In this document: positions 48,291 to 59,359 of the stretch, piece after piece
Layout: each line of letters opens with the position of its first letter
How positions within the stretch are numbered: position 1 is the stretch's first letter
Assembly: GCF_000385925.1 (NCBI RefSeq)
Contig: NC_021175.1
Location: 441,501 to 505,500 of the forward strand
Direction: 5' to 3'
From: Streptococcus cristatus AS 1.3089
GTDB lineage: Bacteria > Bacillota > Bacilli > Lactobacillales > Streptococcaceae
DNA length: 64,000 nt
The notes under the pieces: generated by a model
What the model was told of the DNA's origin: nothing
The model's database searches: none
What the model saw: only the letters and a program-made list of their open reading frames with translations
Translations under genes and position numbers: made by a program

Positions 48291-48316
48291 AAGGCGGCTT
48301 TGTGCGGCCTTTTTTC
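48291..48316 (+). terminator. Terminator after gapN
   Basis: AAGGC pairs with GCCTT (with extra GC pairing), followed by TTTTTCTT. The remaining 48317-48600 gap is AT-rich and I see nothing else in it. Confidence 0.7.
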
Positions 48317-48604
48317 TTACCATAATGCACTTGCAAATCTAACATGTGATCGAACAATTTGAAAAGAAATAAGTATTTATATTTTTGATTACTTACCAAT
48401 TTAAAATGTAAATTTACATATTGGTCTAGATAAATTATTTTAGGAATCCTAGTACAGGGATTGATTTCTAGGTATAGATATTAGCCTCAAACTCTTTGAA
48501 ATCAGTATTTTATCAGATATTTTCCACAAAAACGTTGATATAGCAACTCATTCTTTTGAAGAAATTGGGCTTTGAAATTTTTGAGACTGTTTTTGGAAAT
48601 TTAC

Positions 48605-48633
48605 TTGAAAAATATAAGAAAATGAGGTAAAAT
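48605..48633 (+). promoter_or_regulatory. Promoter for the glg operon
   Basis: TTGAAA (48605-48610) and TAAAAT (48628-48633), spacing 17. Confidence 0.75.
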
Positions 48634-48641
48634 AGAAACAT

Positions 48642-48655
48642 AGAAAACGCTTACA
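48642..48655 (+). promoter_or_regulatory. CcpA cre site for glgBCDA
   Basis: AGAAAACGCTTACA matches TGWAANCGNTNWCA at all but the first base. It covers the expected transcription start just below the -10 box, the position where CcpA blocks transcription. Glucose repression of glycogen synthesis is therefore predicted. Confidence 0.75.
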
Positions 48656-48672
48656 AATAGGAAGGTGATTGA

Positions 48673-50586
48673 ATGGACAAAAAAGAAGCATTAAGAACCT
48701 TTACAACAGGTGAAAACTTTCATTTGCAGCATTATTTAGGAGTGCATCAGGATGTGGTGGATGGCAAAGCTGGCTACACCTTTAGAGTCTGGGCTCCAAA
48801 TGCGCAGAATGTGCATCTGATTGGAGATTTTACCAACTGGTATGGAGATCAGATTCCTATGACTCGCAATGAAGGCGGTGTCTGGGAAGTCTTCACGGAT
48901 TTACCTAAGGAAGGGGATATTTACAAGTACAATATCAAACGCAGTAGCGGTCAGGAAATCTTGAAAATTGATCCGCTGGCTATCTATTTCGAAGAGCGCC
49001 CAGGTACGGGAGCTATTGTTCGGACTATTCCAGAGAAGAAGTGGCAAGATGGACTTTGGCTAGCTCGGAGAAAGCGTTGGGGCTTTTTCTCAAGACCGGT
49101 CAATATCTATGAAGTGCATGCTGGATCTTGGAAACGTAATCCTGACGGCAGTCCCTATTCTATGGCTCAGCTTAAGGAGGAATTGATTCCTTATCTGGTA
49201 GAAATGAACTATACACACGTTGAGTTCATGCCACTCATGGCGCATCCTTTGGGACTCAGCTGGGGCTACCAGCTCATGGGTTATTTTGCCTTTGAGCATA
49301 CTTATGGAACGCCAGAGGAATTTCAGGATTTTGTCGAGGAATGTCACTTGAATAATATTGGTGTCATTGTGGACTGGGTTCCAGGTCACTTTACCATCAA
49401 TGACGATGCCTTGGCCTACTATGATGGAACACCAACCTTTGAGTACCAGGATCATGACCGAGCTCACAACTATGGCTGGGGTGCCTTGAATTTTGACCTA
49501 GGAAAAAATGAAGTGCAATCCTTCTTGATTTCTAGCATCAAGTTCTGGATTGATTTCTACCATCTAGATGGGGTTCGTGTGGATGCGGTTAGCAATATGC
49601 TCTATCTAGACTACGATAGTGGTCCTTGGCAGCCAAACAAGGACGGCGGTAATCGTAACTATGAAGGCTACTATTTCTTGCAACGTTTGAACACAGTCAT
49701 CAAGCTATTTCATCCAGATGTCATGATGATTGCTGAAGAGAGCTCGTCCGAAACCAAGATTACGGGTATGATAGAGATGGGCGGTTTGGGCTTTGACTTC
49801 AAGTGGAATATGGGTTGGATGAACGATATTCTCCGTTTCTACGAAGAAGACCCGATTTACCGCAAGTACGATTTCAATCTGGTGACTTTCAGCTTCATGT
49901 ATTCATTTTCTGAAAATTTCCTCTTGCCTTTCTCTCACGACGAAGTCGTTCACGGTAAGAAGAGCATGATGCATAAGATGTGGGGTGACCGCTATAATCA
50001 ATTTGCTGGTCTACGAAACCTCTTGACCTATCAAATCTGCCATCCAGGCAAGAAATTGCTCTTTATGGGTTCAGAATTTGGTCAATTCCTAGAGTGGAAG
50101 TCAGAAGAGCAGTTGGAATGGTCAAATCTGGACGATCATATGAATAAGAAGATGCAAACCTTCACTTCTGAGCTCAATGCCTTCTATAAAGACAATCGTC
50201 CGCTTTGGGAGATTGATTTGAGCTATGATGGCATCGAAATCATTGATGCCGACAATACCGATCAGAGCGTCCTTTCTTTTATCCGTAAGACGGAAAAAGG
50301 GGATATGCTAGTCTGTGTGTTCAATATGGTGCCAGTAGAGCGCAAAAACTTTACAATTGGTGTGCCAGTGGCAGCCGTTTATGAAGAAGTATGGAATACT
50401 GAATTAGAGAAATGGGGAGGTGTTTGGAAAGAACACAACGAAACAGTTCAGTCTCAAGAGGGACTATGGAAAGATTATCCGCAGACCTTGACCTTTACGC
50501 TACCAGCTTTGGGAGCAAGTATTTGGAAAATCAAGCGTCGTGTGAATGTTCGTAAAAATGCTAAAAAAGATTCCACAAAGGAGTAG
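48673..50586 (+). CDS. glgB: 1,4-alpha-glucan branching enzyme
   Basis: 637 residues, family GH13. Adds alpha-1,6 branches to glycogen. N-terminal carbohydrate-binding module (about 30-125, [22 protein letters not shown]), then the barrel with nucleophile D304 in GVRVDAVSN, acid/base E355 in MIAEESS and third carboxylate in [11 protein letters not shown]. First gene of glgB-glgC-glgD-glgA; glgC starts four bases after the stop. Confidence 0.97.
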   Translation: MDKKEALRTFTTGENFHLQHYLGVHQDVVDGKAGYTFRVWAPNAQNVHLIGDFTNWYGDQIPMTRNEGGVWEVFTDLPKEGDIYKYNIKRSSGQEILKIDPLAIYFEERPGTGAIVRTIPEKKWQDGLWLARRKRWGFFSRPVNIYEVHAGSWKRNPDGSPYSMAQLKEELIPYLVEMNYTHVEFMPLMAHPLGLSWGYQLMGYFAFEHTYGTPEEFQDFVEECHLNNIGVIVDWVPGHFTINDDALAYYDGTPTFEYQDHDRAHNYGWGALNFDLGKNEVQSFLISSIKFWIDFYHLDGVRVDAVSNMLYLDYDSGPWQPNKDGGNRNYEGYYFLQRLNTVIKLFHPDVMMIAEESSSETKITGMIEMGGLGFDFKWNMGWMNDILRFYEEDPIYRKYDFNLVTFSFMYSFSENFLLPFSHDEVVHGKKSMMHKMWGDRYNQFAGLRNLLTYQICHPGKKLLFMGSEFGQFLEWKSEEQLEWSNLDDHMNKKMQTFTSELNAFYKDNRPLWEIDLSYDGIEIIDADNTDQSVLSFIRKTEKGDMLVCVFNMVPVERKNFTIGVPVAAVYEEVWNTELEKWGGVWKEHNETVQSQEGLWKDYPQTLTFTLPALGASIWKIKRRVNVRKNAKKDSTKE

Positions 50587-50589
50587 GAT

Positions 50590-51732
50590 ATGAAGAATGA
50601 AATGCTAGCTTTGATTCTTGCCGGTGGGCAAGGAACTCGTCTTGGAAAGCTCACACAAAGTATTGCGAAACCAGCAGTACAGTTTGGTGGTCGTTATCGT
50701 ATTATTGATTTCGCGCTGTCGAACTGTGCCAATTCTGGGATCAACAATGTCGGTGTGATTACCCAGTACCAACCACTTGCTTTGAACAGCCATATCGGGA
50801 ACGGTTCAAGCTGGGGCTTGGATGGTATCAATACAGGTGTATCCATTCTTCAGCCTTACTCTGCTAGTGAAGGAAATCGTTGGTTTGAGGGAACTAGCCA
50901 CGCTATTCTCCAAAATATAGACTATATCGATAGCATCAATCCTGAATATGTTTTAATCCTATCTGGAGACCATATCTACAAGATGGACTACGACGATATG
51001 CTCCAATCCCACAAGGATAACAGCGCTAGTTTGACGGTTGCTGTCTTGGATGTGCCTCTCAAGGAAGCTAGCCGTTTTGGTATCATGAATACTGATGCTA
51101 ACAATCGGATCGTTGAATTTGAAGAAAAACCAGAAAATCCTAAATCAACCAAGGCTTCTATGGGTATCTATATCTTTGACTGGCAACGTCTCCGCAATAT
51201 GCTGATTGCTGCTGAAAAGACCAATGTAGATATGTCCGACTTTGGTAAAAATGTTATCCCTAACTATCTTGAATCTGGCGAAAGCGTTTATGCTTATGAA
51301 TTTAGTGGCTATTGGAAAGACGTTGGTACGATTGAGTCACTTTGGGAAGCGAACATGGAATACATTAGTCCAGAAAATGCTTTAGACAGTCGTGATCGTC
51401 AGTGGAAAATTTACTCACGCAACTTGATTTCACCACCAAACTACCTTGGTGCGAATGCTCATGTTGAAGATTCTTTGGTAGTTGATGGCTGTTTCGTAGA
51501 TGGAACTGTTAAGCATTCTATCCTCTCAACAGGCGCTCAAGTTCGTGAAGGTGCAGAAGTCATTGATTCTGTGATTATGAGTGGCGCTGTTATCGGGCAG
51601 GGAGCTAAGATTAAACGTGCGATTATTGGTGAGGGCGCAGTCGTTTCTGATGGTGTAGAGATTGACGGAACAGATGAAGTGCAAGTAGTCGGATATAATG
51701 AAAAAGTGGGGGTACCAACAGATGAAGATTGA
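50590..51732 (+). CDS. glgC: Glucose-1-phosphate adenylyltransferase, catalytic subunit
   Basis: 380 residues. Makes ADP-glucose, the committed step of glycogen synthesis. N-terminal nucleotidyltransferase motif [29 protein letters not shown], the substrate loop FEEKPENPK and a C-terminal left-handed beta-helix (repeated hexapeptides such as [20 protein letters not shown]). Pairs with GlgD, whose gene begins inside its last codons. Confidence 0.97.
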   Translation: MKNEMLALILAGGQGTRLGKLTQSIAKPAVQFGGRYRIIDFALSNCANSGINNVGVITQYQPLALNSHIGNGSSWGLDGINTGVSILQPYSASEGNRWFEGTSHAILQNIDYIDSINPEYVLILSGDHIYKMDYDDMLQSHKDNSASLTVAVLDVPLKEASRFGIMNTDANNRIVEFEEKPENPKSTKASMGIYIFDWQRLRNMLIAAEKTNVDMSDFGKNVIPNYLESGESVYAYEFSGYWKDVGTIESLWEANMEYISPENALDSRDRQWKIYSRNLISPPNYLGANAHVEDSLVVDGCFVDGTVKHSILSTGAQVREGAEVIDSVIMSGAVIGQGAKIKRAIIGEGAVVSDGVEIDGTDEVQVVGYNEKVGVPTDED

Positions 51733-52861
51733 TAAATATTCAGCGATTTTAGGAAATACGGTCGGTTTCCACGACATGTCAACCTTAACAGACCATCGTC
51801 CAGTTGCTAGTTTGCCATTTGGTGGGAAATACCGCTTGATTGACTTCCCCCTTTCTAGCCTTGCCAATGCTGGTGTTCGTAGCGTCTTTGGTATCTTCCA
51901 GCAAGACAATATCAGCTCTGTATTTGACCATATTCGTTCAGGTCGTGAGTGGGGCTTGTCTACACTTTTGAGCCACTACTATCTAGGCATTTACAATACT
52001 CGTGTAGAAAGCAGCACAGTTGGTAAGGAATATTATGAACAGTTATTGACTTACTTGAAGCGTTCAGGCTCTAACCAAACTGTAGCCCTCAACTGTGATG
52101 TGTTGATCAACATTGATCTTAATCAAGTTTTCCACTTGCATAATACAACCAAACAACCGATGACAGTGGTTTACAAGAAATTGCCATCTAAGGGCATTTC
52201 CGATGTGAATGCGGTTTTGCAAATCAGTGAAACGGATCATGTTATCGGTCATAAGCTGCATAGTGATAAAGACCAAGGCGAACTTTTCAACATGTCTACA
52301 GATATTTTTGTAGTAAATACGCCTTGGTTGATTGAAAAATTGGAAGAAGAAGCGCAAAAAGAATTCCCACAAAAACTGCGCTATGTTCTTCGGGACTTGG
52401 CAGCTGAAGTTGGAGCTTTTGCTTACGAATACACAGGCTATCTAGCAAATATCCACTCGGTTGGTTCCTACTATAAAGCTAACATTGACATGCTTGAACA
52501 GCAGAAATTCTATTCTCTCTTCTCACCAAATCAAAAGGTTTATACCAAGGTGAAAAACGAAGAGCCGACTTACTATGCTACAGGATCAAAAGTAAATCGC
52601 TCTCAGTTTGCATCAGGTAGTATCGTAGAAGGTGAAGTTGAAAACTCTGTTATTTCGCGGAATACAAGAATTTTAGCAGGTAGTAGTGTCAAAGACAGTC
52701 TCCTCTTCCCACGTGTTGTCGTTGGAAAAAATGCAGTGCTAGAATATGCAATTGCGGACAAGGGCGTTGAGATTGCTGAGGGAGTAGTCGTTCGAGGTAC
52801 AGCTGAACATCCAGTTGTCCTGAAGAAAGGTCAAAAAGTTACAGAGGACATCGTTTCATGA
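51722..52861 (+). CDS. glgD: Glucose-1-phosphate adenylyltransferase-like regulatory subunit
   Basis: 379 residues from ATG 51722, overlapping the glgC end by 11 bases; an in-frame ATG at 51698 is less likely because GTGGGGG lies just before 51722. Same fold as GlgC, but the N-terminal catalytic GGxGTRL loop is replaced ([17 protein letters not shown]), so it is expected to be non-catalytic and to stimulate GlgC, as in Geobacillus and streptococci. Beta-helix region ends ..[12 protein letters not shown]. Confidence 0.95.
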   Translation: MKIDKYSAILGNTVGFHDMSTLTDHRPVASLPFGGKYRLIDFPLSSLANAGVRSVFGIFQQDNISSVFDHIRSGREWGLSTLLSHYYLGIYNTRVESSTVGKEYYEQLLTYLKRSGSNQTVALNCDVLINIDLNQVFHLHNTTKQPMTVVYKKLPSKGISDVNAVLQISETDHVIGHKLHSDKDQGELFNMSTDIFVVNTPWLIEKLEEEAQKEFPQKLRYVLRDLAAEVGAFAYEYTGYLANIHSVGSYYKANIDMLEQQKFYSLFSPNQKVYTKVKNEEPTYYATGSKVNRSQFASGSIVEGEVENSVISRNTRILAGSSVKDSLLFPRVVVGKNAVLEYAIADKGVEIAEGVVVRGTAEHPVVLKKGQKVTEDIVS

Positions 52862-54288
52862 AAATTTTATTTGTAGCAGCAGAAGGGGCACCTTTTTCCA
52901 AGACGGGTGGTTTGGGGGACGTTATCGGCGCCCTCCCCAAATCCTTGGTCAAAGCTGGCCATGAAGTTGGAGTCATTCTGCCATACTATGACATGACGGA
53001 TGCTAAATTTGGTGATCAAGTTGAAGACCTCTTCTTCTTTGAAGTTAGTGTCGGCTGGCGTCGGGAGTATGTCGGTGTCAAAAAGATTGAGTTGGAAGGT
53101 GTCAGCTTCTACTTTATTGACAATCAGCATTATTTCTTCCGTGGGCATGTCTATGGCGATTTTGATGACGGCGAACGTTTTGCTTACTTCCAATTAGCAG
53201 CAATCGAACTGATGGAGCGCATTGACTTTATTCCAGATGTTCTCCATGCGCACGACTACCATACGGCCATGATTCCTTTCTTGGTCAAGGAAAAATATCG
53301 CTGGATTCAGGCCTATAATAATATCAAGACAGTGCTGACGATTCACAACTTAGAGTTTCAGGGACAGTTTTCGGACAGCATGCTCTGGGAACTCTTTGGT
53401 GTCGGCTATGAACGTTATGCGGACGGAACTCTCCGCTGGAACGACTGCCTCAACTGGATGAAGGCGGGCATTCTCTATGCGGATCGCGTGACAACTGTTT
53501 CACCAAGCTATGCCAACGAAATTCGGACGGCTGAGTTTGGTTGTGGTCTGGATCAGATTCTTCGGATGGAGTCTGGCAAGTTGGTCGGTATTGTCAATGG
53601 TATCGATACAGATATCTACAATCCAGAAACCGATAAATTGCTGGCTTACCACTTTAATAAAGATGATTTGACTGGGAAATTGGAAAACAAACGAGCTCTC
53701 CAATCGAAAGTAGGCTTGCCAGTTCGGGACGATGTTCCTGTCGTTGGTATCGTCTCTCGTTTGACACGTCAAAAAGGCTTTGATTTGGTGGTGGAAGAGT
53801 TGCATAATCTGCTTCAGGAAGATGTGCAAATTGTGCTACTTGGAACAGGTGATCCTGCATTTGAACGGGCCTTCGCTTGGTTTGGCCAGGCTTATCCTGA
53901 AAAATTATCTGCTAATATCCTTTTTGATGTTACTTTGGCTCAGGAAATCTATGCGGCTAGTGATATTTTCCTCATGCCGAGCCGCTTTGAACCTTGCGGT
54001 CTGTCTCAGATGATGTCCATGCGTTACGGTACTCTGCCACTGGTTCACGAGGTTGGTGGCCTGCGGGATACGGTTGAACCTTACAACGTCTATAGTGGAC
54101 AGGGAACAGGTTTTAGCTTCAATAACTTCTCTGGTTATTGGCTAACCTGGACTTTCAAAGAAGCCCTCAATCTTTACTGGCATGACCGAGAAGCTTGGCG
54201 CAGTCTGCAAACTCAGGCTATGGAAAGAGATTTCTCTTGGGATACAGCCAGTCGAGCATATAGTGATTTATATGAGTCACTACTCTAG
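52858..54288 (+). CDS. glgA: Glycogen synthase (ADP-glucose)
   Basis: 476 residues, family GT5. N-terminal ADP-glucose loop [13 protein letters not shown] (about residues 15-27), [21 protein letters not shown], and the C-terminal donor site with [11 protein letters not shown] and [20 protein letters not shown]. Start overlaps the glgD stop (ATGA). Completes the synthesis operon; glycogen phosphorylase (glgP), commonly the next gene, is not here. Confidence 0.97.
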   Translation: MKILFVAAEGAPFSKTGGLGDVIGALPKSLVKAGHEVGVILPYYDMTDAKFGDQVEDLFFFEVSVGWRREYVGVKKIELEGVSFYFIDNQHYFFRGHVYGDFDDGERFAYFQLAAIELMERIDFIPDVLHAHDYHTAMIPFLVKEKYRWIQAYNNIKTVLTIHNLEFQGQFSDSMLWELFGVGYERYADGTLRWNDCLNWMKAGILYADRVTTVSPSYANEIRTAEFGCGLDQILRMESGKLVGIVNGIDTDIYNPETDKLLAYHFNKDDLTGKLENKRALQSKVGLPVRDDVPVVGIVSRLTRQKGFDLVVEELHNLLQEDVQIVLLGTGDPAFERAFAWFGQAYPEKLSANILFDVTLAQEIYAASDIFLMPSRFEPCGLSQMMSMRYGTLPLVHEVGGLRDTVEPYNVYSGQGTGFSFNNFSGYWLTWTFKEALNLYWHDREAWRSLQTQAMERDFSWDTASRAYSDLYESLL

Positions 54289-54308
54289 TATGTTGCATTA
54301 GAACAGTA

Positions 54309-54345
54309 ATCCTCTCTTGTTTTTAACAAGAGAGGATTTGTCGGG
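54309..54345 (+). terminator. Terminator after glgA
   Basis: AATCCTCTCTTG pairs perfectly with CAAGAGAGGATT around TTTTTAA. A weaker hairpin with T-run (54476-54504, AGAGATTG/CAGTCTCT) follows; the rest of the 54289-54590 gap shows only an extended -10, TGCTATAGT, at 54535-54543 for the next gene. Confidence 0.85.
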
Positions 54346-54590
54346 TAAGTGGTCTTTCTTATGTTGACATCTTATCCAGACTGATGCTTTTCCCTAAAGG
54401 AAAGGAAGTTGATTCGTAAAAAAGGAAATCTGGAACTTGGAGAAACAATACTCTTCAGAAAAGATAAACAATAAGAGATTGGGGCTTGGGTCTCAGTCTC
54501 TTTTGCTATCCATCTACCATCTTATCTAGAAATATGCTATAGTAGAGAAAGTACGAAAATTCGACTTTTTGAAAAGCAGGGAAAGCAAGT

Positions 54591-55091
54591 ATGAAAGACT
54601 ACGAGATTTTTTATCAACAATTGACGGCTCCCTTTCGCAGTTGCCCTAGGATAGTGAAAGGGATGGCCCATTTTAATAGGGGGATGACTGTTTTTATGCC
54701 TCTGGTGTATGGAGTGGTCTTGATTGATGCCTTTCTGACAGAGGGTTGGAAAGGGTTGCTTGCTTTATTCTTCCTGCCAGCTATCGGATTTGGCCTGTTG
54801 ACAGCGATTCGTAAACGGCTGAATCAAGCACGCCCTTACGAGAAATGGGCTATTCAACCCTTGCTGGCCAAGGATACATCAGGCAAGTCCATGCCCAGCC
54901 GCCATGTCTTTTCGGCGACAGTGATTTCCATGTGCCTACTCTACTTTTTCTGGCTGCCGGGGCTTATCTGCCTCTTGCTTTCAGCAGGGCTGGCTGCGGT
55001 GCGCGTGATTGGCGGGGTGCACTATCCAAAGGATGTGCTGGTCGGCTATCTTTGTGGCATTTGCTGGGGAGCTTTACTCTTTTTATTATAA
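54591..55091 (+). CDS. PAP2 family membrane phosphatase
   Basis: 166 residues, four to five membrane helices. The PAP2 active-site parts are visible: KRLNQARPYEKW, GKSMPSRHVFSATV (PSRH in place of the usual PSGH, with the catalytic His), and RVIGGVHYPKDVLVGY (R-x5-H-x3-D). Such proteins dephosphorylate lipid phosphates, including undecaprenyl or phosphatidylglycerol phosphates; the substrate here is unknown. Confidence 0.88.
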   Translation: MKDYEIFYQQLTAPFRSCPRIVKGMAHFNRGMTVFMPLVYGVVLIDAFLTEGWKGLLALFFLPAIGFGLLTAIRKRLNQARPYEKWAIQPLLAKDTSGKSMPSRHVFSATVISMCLLYFFWLPGLICLLLSAGLAAVRVIGGVHYPKDVLVGYLCGICWGALLFLL

Positions 55092-55134
55092 AGGTCTGGC
55101 CAGAGCCAGATTTTTATGTAAAGTAAGGTAGGAG

Positions 55135-55164
55135 TAGACAAAGGGCCCGAGTCTATATTATAAT
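55135..55164 (+). promoter_or_regulatory. Promoter for manA
   Basis: TAGACA (55135-55140) and TATAAT (55159-55164), spacing 18. Confidence 0.6.
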
Positions 55165-55237
55165 ATAAGCAGTTCCAAACTTTCATCGCCAAGGAATATG
55201 GGATTTTGGAAGATGAAAAATATGTAAGGAGACTATT

Positions 55238-56179
55238 ATGTCAGAACCGTTATTTCTACAGTCTGTGATGCAGGAGAAAATTTGGGGCGGCACCAAGCTG
55301 CGCGATGTCTTTGGCTATGAAATTCCCAGCGACCATGTGGGCGAGTATTGGGCGATTTCGGCTCATCCTAACGGTGTCTCAACCGTCAAGAATGGCCGTT
55401 TTGCAGGTCAGAAGCTAGATGCGCTCTATGCCGAGCACCGTGAGCTCTTTGGCAATCGTCCAGAGCCTGTCTTTCCGCTTTTGACCAAGATTTTAGATGC
55501 CAATGACTGGCTCAGTGTTCAGGTCCATCCAGATGATGCCTATGGACTAGAGCACGAAGGCGAACTTGGCAAGACTGAGTGCTGGTATGTTATCGCTGCA
55601 GACGAAGGAGCAGAGATTATCTACGGTCACAATGCCCAGAGCAAAGAAGAGCTACGCCAGCAAATCGAGAGCAAGGACTGGGATCATCTTTTGACCAAAA
55701 TTCCGGTCAAGGCTGGTGACTTTTTCTATGTGCCAAGTGGCACCATGCATGCTATTGGCTCAGGCATTCTGATTTTAGAAACTCAGCAGTCTAGTGATAC
55801 CACTTATCGGGTCTATGACTTTGATCGCAAGGACGATGCTGGCAATCTTCGTGAGTTGCATTTGGAGCAATCTATTGATGTTTTGACTATTGGCGAGCCT
55901 GCTAATAGCCGTCCCGTTACCATTCAGACAGACGATTTGACTTCTACTCTTTTGGTAGCTAATGACTTCTTTGCTGTTTACAAGTGGGACATTGCTGGTT
56001 CTGTTGAGTTTAAAAAGACAGCAGCTTACAGTCTGTTCAGCGTTTTGGAAGGTGCTGGCGAGTTGACAGTGGATGGACTAGTGTATCCAATCGAAAAAGG
56101 CTCTCATTTCATCCTGCCGAGCGATGTCACAGAGTGGACCTTGTCTGGTGACTTACAACTGATTGTCAGCCATCCGTAG
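55238..56179 (+). CDS. manA: Mannose-6-phosphate isomerase, class I
   Basis: 313 residues. Interconverts mannose 6-phosphate and fructose 6-phosphate; zinc enzyme of the cupin fold. Visible: IWGGTKLRDVFGYEIP at the N-terminus, LSVQVHPDDAYG (zinc ligands), GKTECWYVI and VPSGTMHAIGSGILILETQQSSDTTYR-type core split here as PSGTMHAIGSG and TQQSSDTTYRVYDF. AAGGAG precedes the ATG. Repeat copy 4 follows 16 bases after the stop. Confidence 0.96.
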   Translation: MSEPLFLQSVMQEKIWGGTKLRDVFGYEIPSDHVGEYWAISAHPNGVSTVKNGRFAGQKLDALYAEHRELFGNRPEPVFPLLTKILDANDWLSVQVHPDDAYGLEHEGELGKTECWYVIAADEGAEIIYGHNAQSKEELRQQIESKDWDHLLTKIPVKAGDFFYVPSGTMHAIGSGILILETQQSSDTTYRVYDFDRKDDAGNLRELHLEQSIDVLTIGEPANSRPVTIQTDDLTSTLLVANDFFAVYKWDIAGSVEFKKTAAYSLFSVLEGAGELTVDGLVYPIEKGSHFILPSDVTEWTLSGDLQLIVSHP

Positions 56180-56195
56180 TGAGAAAAACAAATAA

Positions 56196-56314
56196 GAGTG
56201 GGACAGAAATCGGTAATTCGTTAGAATTCGATTTCGTCGTCCCACCTCCGCACAGTTGAGTAGGGCTCGACAATCCAAAGACAATTGAGAGGCTAGGACT
56301 TTTGTCCCAGTCTC
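56196..56314 (+). repeat. Triple-hairpin intergenic repeat, copy 4 (internal deletion)
   Basis: 119 bp. Same as the other copies at both ends but lacking 54 bases of the middle hairpin; the deletion junction GGGCTCGAC lies at a short GCT direct repeat, which suggests slippage. The outer first hairpin and the final terminator-like hairpin (here AGTCTC at the end, then ATTTTTC) are kept. Confidence 0.88.
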
Positions 56315-56468
56315 ATTTTTCTTTATTTTCGCAGAATGGATAGAGAAAACAGGACCTTAACTTTAATCGGTGAAAAAGTCCAATAAATAAGGCATTTCAT
56401 CATGGTTGCTTGAAGATATTTTTTCTGAAAAATGTTACAATGAAATGGAATATCCAAAGGAGTCGAAT

Positions 56469-57638
56469 ATGGAACACAAAGAAAAAGATTTTAGTTTATC
56501 CTGGTTTTTTAGATGGTTCTTGGATAACAAGGCCATTACCGTATTTTTGGTGACTTTGCTCATCGGTTTGAACATTTTTATTCTCAGTAAAATTAATTTT
56601 ATTTTTACACCGGTGATTGAGTTTATTGGTGTCATTATGTTGCCAGTGATTTTGGCTGGGCTGCTTTACTATCTGCTCAATCCCATTGTCGACTGGATGG
56701 AAAAGCGCAAGATTAGCCGTGTGGCTGGAATTACAATTGTCTTTGTCTTAATTGGTATCTTGATTGTGTGGGGCTTGGCGGTTGCTATTCCTAGCTTGCA
56801 GCATCAGATAGTGAGTTTTTCAAAAAATGTTCCCGCCTATCTCAAGCAAGCCAATAAAATGATTGAAGATGTTTTGACCAATCATATTTCAGATGATTTG
56901 AAGCCACAAATCGAGCAAGTTACGAATAAGCTATCGACTCAGATTACTTCATGGGCCAGCAATTTTTCATCTAAGGCAGTCAATTGGGCCAGTAATTTGA
57001 TTAGTACGGCTTCGCAAATCATTGTGGCTATCATCATCATGCCTTTTATTCTTTTCTATTTGCTACGCGATGGGAAAAATCTCAAAGGCTATGTGGTTCA
57101 GTTCTTGCCAACGAAATTCCGCGAGTCATTTGGTCAGGTTATGACGGATGTCAATACCCAGCTGGCCAATTATGTTCGTGGTCAGGTGACCGTAGCGATT
57201 ATTGTGGCCTTTATGTTTATGATTCTTTTCAAGATCATCGGCTTGCGTTACGGTGTGACTTTAGCCGTTGTGGCAGGAGTTTTGAACTTGGTACCTTATC
57301 TGGGAAGCTTCCTTGCCATGTTGCCGGCCTTGGTTCTTGGTTTGATTGCTGGTCCTATCATGCTGTTGAAAGTCATTATCGTCTTTATCGTGGAGCAGAC
57401 TATTGAGGGGCGTTTCGTGTCTCCATTGATTTTGGGAAGTCAATTAAGCATCCATCCGATTACGATTTTATTTGTTTTGCTGACTTCAGGAACCATGTTT
57501 GGTATCTGGGGCGTCTTGCTGGGAATTCCAGCTTATGCGTCAGCCAAGGTTGCCATCACAGCGCTTTTTAAGTGGTACAAGAAGGTTAGCGGTTTGTATG
57601 AAGAAAGTGTTCAAGAATTAGGAGAAGGCAGTGAGTAA
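56469..57638 (+). CDS. AI-2E family transporter (permease)
   Basis: 389 residues from ATG 56469, which has AAAGGAG six bases upstream; an earlier in-frame ATG (56406) has none. Eight or so membrane helices; family pattern LAGLLYYLLNPIVDWMEKRKISR, PFILFYLLRDGK, VAGVLNLVPYLGSFLA and GILGIPAYASAKV-like end (GVLLGIPAYASAKVA). Members export autoinducer-2 or ions, or serve as Na+/H+ antiporters; substrate not determinable. The TPR gene starts within its last codons. Confidence 0.9.
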   Translation: MEHKEKDFSLSWFFRWFLDNKAITVFLVTLLIGLNIFILSKINFIFTPVIEFIGVIMLPVILAGLLYYLLNPIVDWMEKRKISRVAGITIVFVLIGILIVWGLAVAIPSLQHQIVSFSKNVPAYLKQANKMIEDVLTNHISDDLKPQIEQVTNKLSTQITSWASNFSSKAVNWASNLISTASQIIVAIIIMPFILFYLLRDGKNLKGYVVQFLPTKFRESFGQVMTDVNTQLANYVRGQVTVAIIVAFMFMILFKIIGLRYGVTLAVVAGVLNLVPYLGSFLAMLPALVLGLIAGPIMLLKVIIVFIVEQTIEGRFVSPLILGSQLSIHPITILFVLLTSGTMFGIWGVLLGIPAYASAKVAITALFKWYKKVSGLYEESVQELGEGSE

Positions 57639-58860
57639 GAGTGAACAAATGTTAACAGCCCTGCAAAATCAGGATTTGGAATGGGCTGAGAAGTATTTTG
57701 AAGAGGCTTTAAGCCAAGATACCGATCAAGAGTTATTAGAATTAGCCGATTACTTGGAAAGTATCGGCTTTTTCCCTCAAGCTAAGCGTATTTATGAAAA
57801 ATTGGCTCCGCTTTTCCCCGAGTCCTATATCAGTCTGGCAACGATCGCTGCTGACGATGGTGACTTGGAAGAAGCTTTTGCCTATTTAGAGGAAATTGAC
57901 TCAGATAGTGAATGGTATGTGGCAGCTCTTTTGGCCAAGGCTGATCTCTATCAGCTAGAAGGATTGCCAGATGTAGCACGGGAGAAATTGCTGGAAGCTG
58001 CCAAACTGTCGGACGAACCTTTGGTGACTTTTGGTTTAGCAGAAATTGAGTTTGAATTAGAAAATTTTGCTCAGGCCATCAAGGAATATGCCCAGCTAGA
58101 TAATCGCTCTATCTACGAGCAGACAGGCGTATCTACCTATCAGCGCATCGGCCTTTGCTATGCCAGTTTGGGGAAAATTGAAGCCGCTATTGAATTTTTG
58201 GAAAAGGCTGTGGAGCTGGAGTATGATGAAGAGACGGTCTATGAATTGGCAGCTATCTTGTATGAGCAAGAAGAGTACCAGAAGGCCAATCTGTACTTCA
58301 AGCAGCTGGATACGATTTCGCCAGATTTTGAAGGCTATGAGTATGCCTACGCGCAGTCTCTCCATGCGGAGCATAAGACTGAGGAAGCCTTGGCAATGGC
58401 AGAGCAAGGCTTGACCAAAAATCCTTTTGAGACTCGCCTTTTGCTCCTCGCTTCCCAATTATCTTACGAACTGCATGATGTGGAAAAATCTGAGAACTAC
58501 CTGCTAGCAGCTCAGGAAAATGCAGATGATGTAGAGGAAATTGCTTTGCGCCTGACCAATCTCTATCTGGAGCAGGAGCGCTACGATGAGGTCTTAGCTT
58601 TTGAAGATCAGGAAGTGGACAATGTCTTAACCCGCTGGAATCTGGCGCGGGCTTATCAAGCCTTGGAAAATCTGGAAAAAGCTGGAGAGCTTTATCAGGA
58701 ACTGGCAGTTGACTTGCAGGAAAATCCTGAATTTTTGGAAGAATATGTTTATCTCTTACGAGAATTAGGGCGTGTGGAAGAAGCAAAAATACAGGCTGGC
58801 AAGTACCTGCGTTTGGTTCCAGATGATACTGCTATGGCAGATTTGTACGAAAGTTTGTAG
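57631..58860 (+). CDS. Tetratricopeptide-repeat protein
   Basis: 409 residues of tandem helical TPR units, no signal peptide. Repeat-like segments include AEKYFEEALSQDTDQELLELADYLESIGFFPQAKRIYEKL-type pairs, GKIEAAIEFLEKAVELEYD and EKAGELYQELAVDLQENPE. GTG start overlaps the permease gene end by eight bases. TPR proteins mediate protein-protein contacts; the partner is unknown, though the overlap suggests a link to the upstream permease. Confidence 0.85.
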   Translation: MSKSEQMLTALQNQDLEWAEKYFEEALSQDTDQELLELADYLESIGFFPQAKRIYEKLAPLFPESYISLATIAADDGDLEEAFAYLEEIDSDSEWYVAALLAKADLYQLEGLPDVAREKLLEAAKLSDEPLVTFGLAEIEFELENFAQAIKEYAQLDNRSIYEQTGVSTYQRIGLCYASLGKIEAAIEFLEKAVELEYDEETVYELAAILYEQEEYQKANLYFKQLDTISPDFEGYEYAYAQSLHAEHKTEEALAMAEQGLTKNPFETRLLLLASQLSYELHDVEKSENYLLAAQENADDVEEIALRLTNLYLEQERYDEVLAFEDQEVDNVLTRWNLARAYQALENLEKAGELYQELAVDLQENPEFLEEYVYLLRELGRVEEAKIQAGKYLRLVPDDTAMADLYESL

Positions 58861-58938
58861 AAGTTTCTGTGAAGAATCTCTTGTGTTAGTAGCTTTCTGT
58901 GCGGACAAGATAGTTTGATTAAAGAAGGAGTAGAGATA

Positions 58939-59244
58939 ATGTCCCAATTGAAAAGAATCCAAGAAATGGAAGAGCATTTGAATAAATACGCTCAGACGCT
59001 GGCTGCAGCTCAATCTGCTTTGGCTGAGCTGGAGGCCAGCCAGAAGCATTATATCCAGCTCCGAGATTATTACACCAGTCAAGCTTTCTTTGACGATTTG
59101 GAATTTTCCAATCGACCTGACTTTCCTGATGATGTGGCCTGCGGTGTCCTGAGCGAAGATGCTGTTTATGACCTGATGGGAGAGCACTTTGAGACGGCGT
59201 TGCAGCTGCTAGACCTATCCAGTGCCATGCTGAAAGAAAGGTAA
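58939..59244 (+). CDS. DUF4298 family protein
   Basis: 101 residues from ATG 58939 with GGAG upstream. Mostly helical: an N-terminal coiled coil (LKRIQEMEEHLNKYAQTL to about 45) and the DUF4298 pattern YYTSQAFFDDLEF..GVLSEDAVYDLM. Cytoplasmic, unknown function. Confidence 0.82.
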   Translation: MSQLKRIQEMEEHLNKYAQTLAAAQSALAELEASQKHYIQLRDYYTSQAFFDDLEFSNRPDFPDDVACGVLSEDAVYDLMGEHFETALQLLDLSSAMLKER

Positions 59245-59359
59245 GAGCACAGGATGAGTGGTAGCTGAGAAGTCAGAACTGTAGTAAAACCTAAACAAAG
59301 TTCGACCAACCATTGACAATTACTAAACTAATACGAGATTAGCAGAGAGGGGCTCCAGC

